A stretch of DNA of 41,295 bases from an uncultured Paraburkholderia sp. (lineage in GTDB: Bacteria > Pseudomonadota > Gammaproteobacteria > Burkholderiales > Burkholderiaceae): contig CALNWS010000041.1 in NCBI GenBank assembly GCA_940747215.1, positions 1 through 41,295 on the forward strand. The letters run 5' to 3'. The notes below the pieces were generated by a model. It was not told the DNA's origin and did no database searches. It worked only from the letters and a program-made list of their open reading frames with translations. Position 1 is the first letter of the stretch, and the number at the start of each line of letters is the position of its first letter. The position numbers and the translations under genes were made by a program. Positions 9,044-19,223 of the stretch are shown piece after piece.

Positions 9044-10270
9044 TCAGATGATGCTGTCGAACAGCATGATAGCGACGCCCTCGCCAATTTCACCTTCGTC
9101 GTGACCGAGCACGATGAAGCAATTGGCTTCGCTCATCGAACTCAGCACGCCCGAACTCTGCGATCCGGTTGGCGTGACGTGCCATTGTCCTTCTGCGTCC
9201 TGAGTGGGCGACGCCGCGCTGGAACTCCGTGCGGCCCACGCGTTTGCGAATCGTGCGGCTTGCGGCGTGAATGAGCGGCAGCGGTTGCGGCGTTGCGCCG
9301 GACATGATCAGCAGCGCCTCGCGCACGATCTGATAGAACGTGACCATGACGGCAACCGGATTGCCCGGCAAGCCGAAGAACAGCACGGGAAGTCCGACGC
9401 CCGGCCGTTCGCCGGACCACACGCGGCCAGCCAACGGCCGGCCCGGCCGCATAGCGAGGCTCCAGAAGGCGACGTCGCCGAATGTTTGCAGCAGTTGCTT
9501 GGTGAAATCCGCCTCGCCGACAGGGACGCCGCCGGACGTGATCACGACGTCAGCATTGGCGGCCGCTTCGCGCAACACGGCTTCGAGCGCGGCCGGCTGA
9601 TCGCGCACGACGCCGAGGTCGAGCGGTTCGCCGAGCGAGCGCAGTTCGTCGCCGGTAGAAAAGAACGCGACGCGCAAACGGCGACGCACGTTCACTTCGC
9701 CGATGCCGAGCGACGCCAGCAAGCCTAGGTTGGACGCGCGCATTACGCGGCCGGCGCGCAGCGCGGCGTGACCGCGCGACAGACAGATCTTCGCCGGCCA
9801 GACGACGATTGGCGCCAGGCGCGACGGCGTTCACGGCGATGCGGATGACGGCCTCGCCGTCACGCTCCACCAGTTCCTGCGGCACGACGGTATCGCAGTC
9901 GGGCTGCATGCAGATGCCCGTCATGACGCGCACGCATTGCGCGACGTCGACGCGGCCTTCGTACGGATGCCCCGCGAGCGCCTTGCCGGCGATGGCCAGT
10001 TCGACCGTGGCCTTGCCCGCGCCCAACGCCGCGACGAGCGCTTTGCCCTTGAAGGCGTAGCCGTCCATGGCGGAGTTGTCGTGCGAAGGGACGTTGATGG
10101 GCGAAACGATGTGGCGGCGAGCACGCGGTTCAGCGAGTCGCACAGCGCCACGCGGTCGACCGCCGTGACCAGCATAGTCCACTGCGAACGATCGCCTGTG
10201 CAGCCGAAACGGGTAGCGCATGAGGATCGTACTGCGCGACGCAGCGGGAAAAGTCGTTAAGCGTGGTCAT
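9044..10270 (-). pseudogene. moeA: Molybdopterin molybdenumtransferase MoeA, several frameshifts
   Basis: MoeA inserts molybdate into adenylylated molybdopterin, the last common step of Moco synthesis. The reading frame starts at 10270 (MTTLNDFSRC). It breaks near 10190, again near 10110 in the segment before DIVSPINVPSHDNSAMDGYAF, again near 9800 after VAPGANRRLAGEDLS, and once more near 9210. Each break restores recognisable family sequence in another minus frame: the SGGVPVGEADF block, GLPGNPVAVMVTF, and a C-terminus ending MLFDSII at 9044. At least four independent indels are needed. In SGGVPVGE, Pro stands where Ser is usual. No functional protein can be made. It lies beside broken mobA and moaA. 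Confidence 0.93.
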
Positions 10271-10344
10271 GAAGAGCTGAACGTCGCGGCCGGTGGCGGT
10301 TGCAGCGAATGCCGTGCGGCCGGAGCGGGATTTCAACCGGGGCC

Positions 10345-10961
10345 TCAGTCATGCTGGAGGTCGGCGAGTTCTTGTAACAAATTGACATTGTAAAACGCGC
10401 GCTCGTCAGTAAAGACGACTTCCACGGTCGTGTGGCGTGCGTACCACGCGCGAACCTTGCGTTCTCCGGCGTGCAGCCACGCGCTGAGATCGTCCGCGAG
10501 CGACGTGCGCAGCAGTGCGAAAACGGGATGAAGGCTCACTGCGCCGGCGGCATCCACAGTGGTGACGGTGGCGATGTCCGCACTGTTTGCCTCGAGCGCT
10601 TGCGAGAGCCTTTCGGCGAGATCGGTGGGCAATGCCGGCGAATCGCACGATGCGCTCAGCACGTAAGCGCTCGGCGCGGCCTGCATGCCGGCGAAGAGGC
10701 CGGCCAGCGGGCCGGGATAGTCGGGCAGCGTATCGGCGCAATCACGCGTGCGCCGAACGGCGCGCCGAGTTGCGCGTAAACGTCGGGATGCCAGTTCGCG
10801 CTGATCAGCAGCGCACCGGTTTGCGGCGCGAGACGTTTGAGCACGTGAGCGGCGAGCGGCTCGCCGTGCAGTGTTTGCAGACCTTTGTCGACGTCGCCCA
10901 TGCGCATGCCGCGGCTGCCCGCGAGCAGCAAACTGGTGATGTGTTCACGCGAGGTTTTCAT
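10345..10961 (-). pseudogene. mobA: Molybdenum cofactor guanylyltransferase MobA, frameshifted
   Basis: MobA transfers GMP from GTP to Moco to form the MGD cofactor. The N-terminal half (10961 to about 10735) has the nucleotide-binding signature as LLLAGSRGMRMG, in which the second Gly of the usual AGGRG loop is Ser. DVDKGLQ and the HPDVYAQLG region follow. The frame is lost near 10735 after GARVIA, apparently by a two-base GC insertion. The C-terminal half, with SASCDSPALP and VNLLQELA, follows in another frame to 10345. The frameshift and the changed P-loop both point to loss of function. It lies between moeA and moaA in the usual Burkholderia order. Confidence 0.9.
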
Positions 10962-10972
10962 GCGCAACGAAT

Positions 10973-12020
10973 TCAGCCGATGTACGACATTTCGACGCGG
11001 CGTCCTTCCTGCGCGATGATGTCTGCGCTGCTGCTGCCGCGCAGCAGCGAGTAGCGGTCACTGCGCGACTGCCAGATTTCGGCAACCGCCGTCGCAATCT
11101 GCGCGTCGCTCGCGCCGCTGCGCAAAAGCGCGCGCAGATCGTGTCCGGACGACGCGAAAAGGCACAAATAGAGTTTGCCTTCCGTGGAAAGGCACGCGCG
11201 TGCAGGTGCTGCAAAAAGCACGCGTGACGCTCGAAATCACGCCGATCTCGCCGCTGCCGTCCACGTAATCCCAGCGTTGTGCGGTTTCGGCGGCACTGTG
11301 CGCTTCGAGCGGGATGAGCGGATAATGTTCGGCGATGCGCGAGAAGACGTCGGCGGACGGCAGCACTTCTGTCATGTTCCAGCCGTTCGACGTGTCCACG
11401 CCATGTATTCGATGAAGCGCAGCACCGCCCCGTGCCTTTGAAATGACGCGCCATCGGGACAATTTCGCCGCCGTTCGTGCCGCGTTTGACGACCATGTTT
11501 ACCTTTACCGGCGCGAGGCCGACGGCGTGCGCCGCTTCGATGCCGTCGAGCACGTCGCCGACAGCGAAGTCGGCGTCGTTCATGCGGCGAAAGAGGGTGT
11601 CGTCGAGCGCGTCGAGACTCACCGTGACGCGCGAGAGGCCGGCGTCTTCAGGCTGCGCGCCTTGCGCGCGAGCAGCGAGCCGTTCGTGGTGAGCGTGAGG
11701 TCGAGCGGACGGCCCTCGGGCGTGGTGAGTTGCGTGAGCCGGATTTTCTCGACGCCGTGTGCGACGAAGAGACGCGCCAGACGATCGATTTCCTCGAAGC
11801 TGAGCAGGGCGCTGTGCGGCAGAAACGAGTAGTCCTTGTCGAACACCGCGCGCGGCATGCAGTAGACGCACCGGAAGTTGCCGCGATCCGTGACCGAAAT
11901 GCGCAGGTCGCGCAGCGGACGCGCCAGCGCGTCGTGCAGTGCGCCGTTTGGCGTCTGCAGGGGGCCGGTAATCGCCGGCACCGCGTTGAGATCTGCAACT
12001 GGAATGATGCGTCGGGACAT
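10973..12020 (-). pseudogene. moaA: GTP 3',8-cyclase MoaA, multiply inactivated
   Basis: MoaA is the radical-SAM enzyme that starts Moco synthesis from GTP. The start is at 12020 ([11 protein letters not shown]). The first cysteine of the CxxxCxxC cluster motif is Gly here: [12 protein letters not shown], with codon GGC at 11880-11882 where TGC is expected. After EKIRLT the text jumps to QLTTPEGRP near 11730, so about 22 residues, including the GGEP SAM-binding motif, are deleted in frame. Frameshifts follow near 11650 and 11435, again near 11405, and near 11190. The second cluster motif CSTC and the KLYLCLF segment survive only as fragments. The end is MSYIG rather than the usual terminal double glycine. 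Each of these changes alone would probably abolish activity. Confidence 0.94.
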
Positions 12021-12195
12021 GGGGCGCTTCACCATACTCGTAGTAATGGGCTTGTCAAGCAAGCCAGACAATCATTTTAACGGAAATGCCCCTCACAGAC
12101 TGTGGCACCCCCTGCCATATCGGGATTATACGGGAAGCGGCATATGTTCCGGTGCCTGCACGCAACGTGCGAGCCTGAAAAATGCCCGGAAAAAC

Positions 12196-12225
12196 AAAAA
12201 GCCCGCCGGTGAGGGCGGGCTTTTT
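12196..12225 (-). terminator. Terminator of rne, bidirectional in form
   Basis: The stem GCCCGCC / GGCGGGC is flanked by AAAAA on one side and TTTTT on the other. It lies 25 bases beyond the rne stop. On the minus strand the T-run is extended (TTTTTGTTTTT). It can also insulate rne from the moaA side. Confidence 0.88.
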
Positions 12226-12249
12226 GCGTTCCGGCGATGCTGGACAGCG

Positions 12250-15200
12250 TTACTGCGGATGCTTGCCCGTTTCGACTTGCTGCATCGGCACCGAGTCGAT
12301 CGGCGGCAGCGGCTTGCGCTCGCGGACCACGCGCGCCGGTTTCACGACTTGCGCAGCGGCTTCCTGAGCGGCGCGGAGCTTGTCGGCGTCCGTGTTCACC
12401 CAGACGAGGCCGGCCTGTTCCAGCACCGGCTTCAAAGCGTCTGCCGAAATGCCGGTGGAGCGCGGCGTTTGCGCGACGGCTGCGGATTGCGCAGCAGGCG
12501 CTGCTTCAGCTACCGGCTCCACGGTCGGTTGCGGCTCGACGATCTCGGCTTGCGGCGCAGGCTGGGCAGCGGGCGTCGCTTTCGGTGCGACCAGCGTTTC
12601 GATCGGCGCGACCGGCGTTTCGACAGGAGCGTGCACCACGGGCTCTTCCGCGCGGGCAACCGGTTCGACCAGCGAAACCGTTTCGCTTGCGGCGGGCGCC
12701 GTCTGTGCCGCTTCGATCGGCGCAGCGGCTTGCGCCACCGGCGTTTCGGCCACTACCGTTTCCGTCCTTGCAGCCTTTTCGACAGTCAAAGCCGGCGTTT
12801 CGACCGCAGCGTGCAGTTCCTTCACGACAGCCGATTCGGTTGCCACGGCTGCGACAACCACTTCGACCGGCTCGACAGCCTTCGCTTCAGCCACTTCCGC
12901 CTTTTGTTCGACCGGCTGATGCGCCGAGCGAACCGGGACATCTTCGCTCACGCTGGCGGTATCGCCTTCGGCTTCCGCGACGTCTGCTGCGAGGTTGCCG
13001 TTCACGTCCTCTTCACGCTCACGACGGCCGCCACGACGACCGCGACGGTGACGACGGCGTTCTTTACCATCACGCGCCGCCGTTTCCTGATCGATCGGGA
13101 GATCGTTTTCGCCCAACGCGGCCTGGTTTTGCGCCAGTTCTTCCGCGTTTTGCGTTTCGCTTTGCGTCAGTGCGTCGGCGGCTTTAGCCGGCTGCTTGCG
13201 GCGTTCGCCACGTTCCGCGCGCTCGCCACGCTCGGCGCGCGTTGCGCCTTCAACGGCTTCCGCACGATCCGCGCGATCGGTGCCACGGTTGTCACGACTT
13301 TCGCGCGGCTCACGGTTGCCACGCGGTTCACGGCCTTCGCGTGCTTCACGCGGTTCGCGTTCCTCGCGACGCTGCGACGGCTGCTGACTCTGGCGGCCCG
13401 CGCCCGTGCCTTCCGCGCGGCCGCCTGCGTCGCCACGGCGGTTACGGTTGCGATCGCCGCCGCGTTCGCCGGTGCGCTCGCCGCGTTGCGGACGCGTCTG
13501 CTTTTCAGGCGTAGCCGGCACGACAGGCCTCGGAGCGGCCGGTTGCATGCCGAACAGGTTCTTCAGCCAGCCGATGAAACCGTCGCTCGCGGGCGTGACC
13601 GCCACCGGAGCAGGCGTAGCCGCCGGACGCACCGGAGCGCTCGGCGCCGGCTTCTCGGGCGTGATGCCCTTGACCGCTGCTTCCTGCCTCGGCTTTACTT
13701 CCTCGGTGCGCTTGCTGTAGCCGGTTTCCGATTCCAGTTCGCGGGCCGCTTCTTTGGCCATCTTCCACGAAGCGCGCGGGTCGTCGAGGCGGGCGTCGTC
13801 GTGACGCAGACGCTCGAGCTTGTAGTGCGGCGTGTCTAGGTGCTTGTTCGGCACCAGCACGACGTTCACCTTGAAGCGCGATTCGATCTTGTTGATTTCC
13901 GAACGCTTTTCGTTCAGCAGGAAGGCGGTGACTTCCACCGGCACTTGGCAATGGATCGCCGCGGTGTTTTCCTTCATTGCCTCTTCTTGGATGATCCGCA
14001 GCACCTGCAGCGCGGACGATTCCGTATCGCGGATGTGGCCCGTGCCGTTACAGCGCGGGCACGTCACGTGGCTGCCTTCCGACAGGGCCGGACGCAGACG
14101 CTGACGCGACAATTCCATCAGGCCGAAGCGTGAGATCTTGCCCATCTGGACGCGTGCGCGGTCGTGCTTGAGCGCGTCTTTCAGACGCTGCTCGACTTCA
14201 CGCTGGCTCTTGGCCGATTCCATGTCGATGAAGTCGATCACGATCAGGCCGCCTAGGTCGCGCAGACGCAACTGGCGGGCGACTTCGTCGGCGGCTTCAA
14301 GGTTGGTGCGCGCGGCCGTTTCCTCGATGTCGGCGCCCTTGGTGGCGCGTGCCGAGTTCACGTCGATCGCGACCAGCGCTTCCGTGTGGTCGATCACGAT
14401 GGCGCCGCCTGAAGACAGCGGAACCGTGCGCGAATACGCGGTTTCGATCTGGTGCTCGATCTGGAAGCGCGAGAAAAGCGGCACGTCGTCGTGATACCGC
14501 TTCACCTTGCTGACATTGTCTGGCATCACGATATCCATGAAGGCGCGAGCCTGGTCATGGATTTCGGTGGTGTCGATGAGGATTTCGCCGATATCCGGCT
14601 GGAAGTAGTCGCGAATCGCGCGGATGACGAGGCTCGATTCGAGGTAAATCAGCATCGGCTGGCCGGCCGAGCCGCTTTGCGACGCCGCCTCGATGGCGCG
14701 CCACAGTTGCATCAAGTAGTTCAGATCCCACTGCAACTCTTCGGCGGAACGGCCGATGCCGGCCGTGCGCACGATGATGCTCATGCCTTCCGGCAATTGC
14801 AGTTGCGCCATGGTTTCGCGCAGTTCCTGACGGTCGTCGCCTTCGATCCGGCGCGATACGCCGCCGCCGCGCGGGTTGTTCGGCATGAGGACGAGATAAC
14901 GGCCGGCGAGCGAGATGAAGGTGGTGAGCGCCGCACCCTTGTTGCCGCGCTTTTCCTTCTCGACCTGGACAATCAGTTCCTGACCTTCTTTCAGGGCGTC
15001 CTGGATACGCGCGGAGCGCATGTCGACGCCGTCGCGGAAGTGCTGGCGGGCGACTTCCTTGAACGGCAGAAAGCCGTGGCGGTCTTCGCCGTAGTTGACG
15101 AAACCCGCTTCGAGCGACGGCTCGATGCGTGTAATGATGCCTTTGTAAATATTGCCTTTGCGCTGTTCGCGGCCGGCGGTTTCGATGTCGATATCGATGA

Positions 15201-15270
15201 GTTTCTGCCCATCGACGATGGCAACGCGCAGTTCTTCCTGCTGCGTTGCGTTGAACAACATTCGTTTCAT
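12250..15270 (-). CDS. rne: Ribonuclease E
   Basis: RNase E makes the first cuts in mRNA decay and processes rRNA and tRNA precursors. The 1006-residue product has an S1 domain (about 37-120), the 5'-sensor region and the DNase-I-like catalytic domain. Asp303 (VAIDVNSA) and Asp346 (VIDFID) are the catalytic metal-binding acids. The Zn-link CPRC (Cys404, Cys407) is intact. After about residue 540 comes the unstructured degradosome scaffold, rich in Arg/Glu (a run of RE-type repeats about 610-690) and then Ala/Val/Pro/Glu. The segment [12 protein letters not shown] near residue 565 resembles the amphipathic membrane-anchor helix. The gene runs 3 kb without a lesion, a strong contrast with its neighbours moaA-mobA-moeA. 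Confidence 0.97.
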   Translation of the reverse strand: MKRMLFNATQQEELRVAIVDGQKLIDIDIETAGREQRKGNIYKGIITRIEPSLEAGFVNYGEDRHGFLPFKEVARQHFRDGVDMRSARIQDALKEGQELIVQVEKEKRGNKGAALTTFISLAGRYLVLMPNNPRGGGVSRRIEGDDRQELRETMAQLQLPEGMSIIVRTAGIGRSAEELQWDLNYLMQLWRAIEAASQSGSAGQPMLIYLESSLVIRAIRDYFQPDIGEILIDTTEIHDQARAFMDIVMPDNVSKVKRYHDDVPLFSRFQIEHQIETAYSRTVPLSSGGAIVIDHTEALVAIDVNSARATKGADIEETAARTNLEAADEVARQLRLRDLGGLIVIDFIDMESAKSQREVEQRLKDALKHDRARVQMGKISRFGLMELSRQRLRPALSEGSHVTCPRCNGTGHIRDTESSALQVLRIIQEEAMKENTAAIHCQVPVEVTAFLLNEKRSEINKIESRFKVNVVLVPNKHLDTPHYKLERLRHDDARLDDPRASWKMAKEAARELESETGYSKRTEEVKPRQEAAVKGITPEKPAPSAPVRPAATPAPVAVTPASDGFIGWLKNLFGMQPAAPRPVVPATPEKQTRPQRGERTGERGGDRNRNRRGDAGGRAEGTGAGRQSQQPSQRREEREPREAREGREPRGNREPRESRDNRGTDRADRAEAVEGATRAERGERAERGERRKQPAKAADALTQSETQNAEELAQNQAALGENDLPIDQETAARDGKERRRHRRGRRGGRREREEDVNGNLAADVAEAEGDTASVSEDVPVRSAHQPVEQKAEVAEAKAVEPVEVVVAAVATESAVVKELHAAVETPALTVEKAARTETVVAETPVAQAAAPIEAAQTAPAASETVSLVEPVARAEEPVVHAPVETPVAPIETLVAPKATPAAQPAPQAEIVEPQPTVEPVAEAAPAAQSAAVAQTPRSTGISADALKPVLEQAGLVWVNTDADKLRAAQEAAAQVVKPARVVRERKPLPPIDSVPMQQVETGKHPQ

Positions 15271-16002
15271 TGAACGGCTCCAGAGCGGCTTAGCTTGCCC
15301 TTCGCTGCGCGGTTGTCAGTCGCGAGAGCGAAACCGGCAGCGGCATGCCGCGCCTTATTGTGTTTTCACAAGCACGCTGGAGCGGGAAAACTGGCGGGAG
15401 AATTGCCTCGAGAGGGCCCGGCCCCGTTAAAAGAGAGGCACGGTGCCACAGGGCATATGCGAACACGGCTTCAAATTACGACCCGACACGCCGCGGGTTC
15501 TGTCAGCAGAACTTCTAAGCCATCGTCCACTCTCGCCGGTGCACCAACCGGGCGCGTGACCGGAGGGTCGAGGGCTGCGGTCGTGCCGCAACGGGAAGTT
15601 TCGCGCAGAGGGCGCGTCTTTTCCTGCTGGGGTGTCTCGCCTTATTTTGACGTCGCCATGTCTTGTACTTTCTACAAGACGCCACGGGCGCACGCCGTAT
15701 TTTCGCTACCTGCAGCTTCGTACAATAGGGCGTCAGACCGCCGAAAACCGAAGCTGAAAGTTAAATTCTTTTTGACCAGAATTCCGTTACCGTTGAAGCC
15801 GACCGTGACCGAACGCGCCTGTGGGTGCCGTCCCCGCCGGGTACTGACTTCGTGCGTGCAACTTGTTGCATCTCATTTTCAGGGTGAGCAACCAGACCCC
15901 GGCGCAAGTAAAATAACGGTTTATTGCTTGCACCTGCGCAGTCCGCCCGGATTCCGGACACTGCGCCGGCCGCCGCAGACTGCTGGGCAAATTATATTCA
16001 GG
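15271..16002. other. Long divergent intergenic region between rne and rluC
   Basis: This stretch of 732 bases separates two divergent genes. Several frames are open across it, but none resembles a protein. In other bacteria the rne mRNA has a long 5' leader through which RNase E limits its own synthesis; the rne-proximal part could be such a leader, but I cannot fold it reliably by eye. No perfect -35/-10 pair stands out. The rluC start follows directly after a purine-rich AGG. Confidence 0.45.
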
Positions 16003-17040
16003 ATGAAAGAGTTAGGCAAAATATCCCAGAAATCGTTACCAAGTGCGGTCGCAAGCGACCAGGTGTCGTTGATCGAGATCGACGAGAACGCTGCTGGGCA
16101 ACGTATCGACAACTTCCTGCTGCGTGTCTGTAAAGGCGTGCCCAAGAGCCATATCTATCGCATTTTGCGTAGCGGGGAAGTGCGCGTGAACAAGGGCCGG
16201 ATAGACGCGCAATACCAGCTCGAACTCGGCGATCTCGTGCGCGTGTCGCCCATCCGCGTGGCGCAACCGAACGAACAGGCTGCGCAAGCCGTGGTGCCGA
16301 GCGCCAACTTCAAGATCATTTTCGAAGACGAGCATCTGCTCGTCATCGACAAACCGGCTGGCGTCGCCGTGCATGGCGGCAGCGGAGTGGCCTTCGGCGT
16401 CATCGAGCAGATGCGCGAGGCGCGCCCACAGGCAAAATTCCTCGAACTGGTGCATCGGCTCGACCGGGAAACGTCGGGCATCCTGATGCTCGCCAAGAAG
16501 CGCTCGGCGCTCGTCAATCTGCACGAGCAGATTCGCGAAAACAGGATGGACAAGCGCTACTACGCGTGTGTGCACGGCGAATGGGCGGGCGACTGGGGCC
16601 GTCGGCGCGCGGTCAAGGAACCGCTGCGCAAATACCTGACCGCCGACGGCGAGCGCCGCGTGCGCGTGCAGGCTGACGGTCTGGCGTCACATACAGTGTT
16701 CAATCTGATCGACAAGTGGCCCGAATACGCGCTGCTGGAGGCGGAACTCAAAACGGGCCGCACGCATCAGATCCGGGTCCATTTGCAGCATCTGGCGCTG
16801 CCGATCGTCGGTGACGCCAAATATGGCGATTTTGTGCTGAATAAGGCGCTGGCCCGCGCGGACGCGAAGCCTAGCCTGAAGCGCATGTTCCTGCACGCGT
16901 ACCGGCTGAAGCTCACGCATCCGGCCACCGGCGCGCTGCTGCAGTTCGAGGCGCCGCTGCCGGCCGAATGCCGCAGCTTCGTCGCGCAGCTCAACGAATT
17001 ACAAAATGGGTCACATTCGGAGACGTCAACGCATGGCTAG
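16003..17040 (+). CDS. rluC: 23S rRNA pseudouridine synthase RluC
   Basis: RluC converts uridines 955, 2504 and 2580 of 23S rRNA (E. coli numbering) to pseudouridine. The 345-residue product has an N-terminal S4 RNA-binding domain (about 30-90, QRIDNFLLRVCKGVPKSH). The synthase domain follows, with catalytic Asp154 in the motif HRLDRETSG. The later motifs KTGRTHQIRVH and GDAKYGD are intact. The start is taken at the ATG at 16003, after an AGG; the frame is open far upstream without homology. The end overlaps the next gene (HAD phosphatase) by eight bases, the ancestral operon arrangement, although that partner is now broken. Confidence 0.95.
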   Translation: MKELGKISQKSLPSAVASDQVSLIEIDENAAGQRIDNFLLRVCKGVPKSHIYRILRSGEVRVNKGRIDAQYQLELGDLVRVSPIRVAQPNEQAAQAVVPSANFKIIFEDEHLLVIDKPAGVAVHGGSGVAFGVIEQMREARPQAKFLELVHRLDRETSGILMLAKKRSALVNLHEQIRENRMDKRYYACVHGEWAGDWGRRRAVKEPLRKYLTADGERRVRVQADGLASHTVFNLIDKWPEYALLEAELKTGRTHQIRVHLQHLALPIVGDAKYGDFVLNKALARADAKPSLKRMFLHAYRLKLTHPATGALLQFEAPLPAECRSFVAQLNELQNGSHSETSTHG

Positions 17041-17694
17041 AGAGCAATTTGATCTGATCGTCTTCAACTGGGACGGCATGCTGATGGACTCCACCGCGCA
17101 CATCACGCGTAGTATCCAGTTGGCCTGCCGCGATCTCGGCCTGCCGGTTCCCGCCGACGAAGCCGCGAGTTACGTCATCGGGCTCGGTCTGCGCGATGCG
17201 CTGCAGATCGCCGCACCCACGCTGGATCCGTCCGATTATCCGCGGCTTGCCGAGCGCTATCGCTTTCACTATCTGGTGAAGAATCAGACCACGGAACTGT
17301 TCGTCGGCGTGCGCGAGATGCTGCAGCAGGATTTGCGCGATCAGGGCTATCTGCTTGCCGTGGCAACTGGCAAGGGCCGCGTCGGCCTGAACTGCGCGCT
17401 CGACCAGTCGCGGCTCACTAACCTGTTCGACGGTACGCGTTGCGCCGACGAAACCACCTTCTCTAAGCCGCATCCGGCCATGCTGCACGAGCTCACGCGC
17501 GAACTGGGGCAGGATAATGCGCGCACGGTGATGGTCGGCGATACGACGCACGATTTGCAAGACCAATGCGGGGGTGGCGGGCATTGGCGTAACGTACGGC
17601 GCGCATCCGGCGGATTAGCTCACGGCGCCTGTCGCCGAAATTCGTGGCGATGAGCATGGGCGCGCTTTCCGGCTGGCTGCGGGAGAACGCATGA
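17033..17694 (+). pseudogene. HAD-family phosphatase (phosphoglycolate phosphatase-like), inactivated
   Basis: The start overlaps rluC. The protein opens FDLIVFNWDGML; HAD phosphatases have DxDGT there. The catalytic nucleophile Asp12 is Asn (AAC at 17066-17068) and Thr16 is Met. Motifs II and III (VATGKG and TFSKPHP) and motif IV (MVGDTTHDLQ) are still readable. After DLQ the frame is lost near 17558 by a small deletion. In the restored frame a TAG lies at 17616-17618 where GAG is expected, and a one-base insertion follows near 17630. The ancestral stop at 17692-17694 overlaps the next gene's ATG (ATGA). The enzyme is dead by several separate lesions. Confidence 0.9.
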
Positions 17695-18089
17695 GCGCGG
17701 ATGCGTTGGAGTCGGCTGAAACAGCCGTGCGCGTGTGCGCGTCGAGCGAACTCGCCGACGGCGGCAATGGCGTGCGGCACGCGGCGAAACTGGGCGGTGA
17801 AGACGTGGTGGTCTTTTTCGTCCGTTACGATGGTCGCGCCTACGGCTACCTGAACCGCTGCGCGCACATGCCCATGGAGCTGGACTGGGCCGAAGGGCCG
17901 TTCCTTGGATCCTCCGGTTTTACTTTATGTGCGCGACACATGGGGCGATTTAATACCTGATACCGGCAAATGCATGGGCGATCCGTGCCGTAGCGGGCGC
18001 TTGCGTCCGCTTCAGGTTGAAGAGCGCGACACGCTTGAAGGCTCCGCCCTGTTCTGGTTGCCGATGGGGAATTGCGTCCCGTCGCCTAA
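17691..18089 (+). pseudogene. Rieske [2Fe-2S] protein, frameshifted
   Basis: The start ATGA overlaps the stop of the HAD gene. The first cluster half, RCAHMPMELDW, is present (Cys and His ligands of a Rieske fold). The second half should be an MCATHGAIY-type sequence. The DNA contains it, but single-base deletions near 17918 and 17952 split it over three frames (the long frame ends at 17960). The third frame continues with DTGKCMGDPC and RLRPLQVEERD. Another one-base loss near 18063 precedes the ancestral stop TAA at 18087-18089. Intact relatives are small cytoplasmic Rieske ferredoxin-like proteins of about 130 residues with unknown partners. Confidence 0.88.
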
Positions 18090-18119
18090 TCTCTCTCACT
18101 CTTTCTCTAATCGTACCGC

Positions 18120-19124
18120 ATGTCCGACAATTTGACGTCCGAGCCTAAGGAACTACTGTTAGACCGCCCCTGCACGCCTGCCGACGAGCCGGGTTGGGAG
18201 CGCGCAGCGCTCAAACGAATCGCGCGCGGCTATCAACGAACAGCGCGCCGTGCGGCGCTGGAAGATTTTCTTCCGCTTCGCCTTTCTTATCATGTTTGTC
18301 CTCGTAGTCTGGGGCGCGATTTCGTTCTCCGGCGACAAGGTTGCCACCACGGGGCGTCACACGGCAATGGTGTCACTTGATGGCAAAATATCCGCAAGTG
18401 CGCATGCGAACGCCGAAGATATCGACACGGTGCTGCAAAGCGCCTTCGACGATGCCGACACGGCAGGCGTCATCCTCCGCTGCAACAGCCTAGACGGCAG
18501 TCCGGTTCAGGCGTCATATACAAAGAAATTCGTCTATTGTACGCTAAACATCCGTCAATTCCTCTCTACGCAGTAGTTGTCGATATGTGCACGTCGGGCG
18601 GCTATTACGCCGTGTCTGTGGCCGGCAAGATTTACGTCGATAAAGCCAGCATCAGCCAGCATCGTGGGCTCGATCGGCGTGCTGATGGACAGCTTGGGCT
18701 TCACCGGCCTGATGGACAAACTGGGCATTCAGTGCCGTTGCACACTTCGGGTGAGAACAAGGGCTTTTACGACCCGTTCTCGCCGGAAACGCCGAAGATG
18801 GATGAACACGCGCAAGACATGCTCGACCAGATTCACGCGCAGTTCATCGACGCCGTGCGTCAAGGTCGCGGCAAGCGCCTGCATGAAACGCCGGATATGT
18901 TCTCGGGCCTGTTCTGGACGGGCCAGCAGAGTGTGGAGCTCGGTCTCGCGGACGGTTTCGGCGACGCGGATTTCTTTTCGCGCGATCTGTTCAAGGCGCC
19001 GGATATCGTCGATTACACGGTCAAAGAGAGCATTACGGACCTTGTAGCACGCAAGTTCGGTGCGGCGGTGGGAAGTGGTGCGGTGAAGACAATGGCATTG
19101 GGCGGGAAGCTTAGCCTGCATTAA
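18120..19124 (+). pseudogene. sppA: Signal peptide peptidase SppA (S49 family), frameshifted
   Basis: S49 peptidases degrade leftover signal peptides in the inner membrane. The start is at 18120 (MSDNLTSEPKE). The frame breaks near 18230, before a transmembrane helix (RFAFLIMFVLVVWGAISF) that is read in a second frame, and again near 18510. The catalytic-serine segment DMCTSGGYY is followed by a third break at 18645-18663, caused by a repeated GCCAGCATC. The segment SIVGSIGVLMDS lies in the other frame, and the original frame returns near 18730 at SGENKGFYDPFSPE, which holds the conserved Lys. The 3' part then runs cleanly to 19124. At least four lesions rule out one functional protein. Confidence 0.9.
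18645..18663 (+). repeat. Short tandem duplication in sppA
   Basis: GCCAGCATC occurs at 18645-18653 and again at 18655-18663, separated by one base. Removing the ten-base unit restores the family sequence KASIVGSIG, so the duplication is itself a frameshifting mutation. Confidence 0.85.
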
Positions 19125-19160
19125 ACTTGCTTTCGAGCATTGTGCTGATCCAGGCAGAAG

Positions 19161-19200
19161 AAAACCCCGCGCAAGCCGCTTAGCCAGCGCGGGGTTTTTT
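19161..19200 (+). terminator. Bidirectional terminator between sppA and the methyltransferase
   Basis: Perfect arms AAAACCCCGCGC (19161-19172) and GCGCGGGGTTTT (19187-19198) enclose a 14-base loop. T-runs on both strands let it end transcripts of the converging genes sppA and the RsmI-like methyltransferase. Confidence 0.9.
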
Positions 19201-19223
19201 GTCAGAAGGTGCGACCGGCGCGC

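Noticed and set aside
12072..12195. Moco riboswitch upstream of moaA
   Set aside because: I looked for the conserved Moco-RNA element in the moaA leader and could not recognise one by eye.
11878..13839. 653-codon plus-strand frame opposite rne
   Set aside because: Runs of Phe/Arg/Ala come from reading the RNase E scaffold backwards; no homology and no start signals.
18120..19124. sppA as two or three separate small genes
   Set aside because: The pieces join into one S49 peptidase by simple indels and a ten-base duplication, so one broken gene is the simpler reading.
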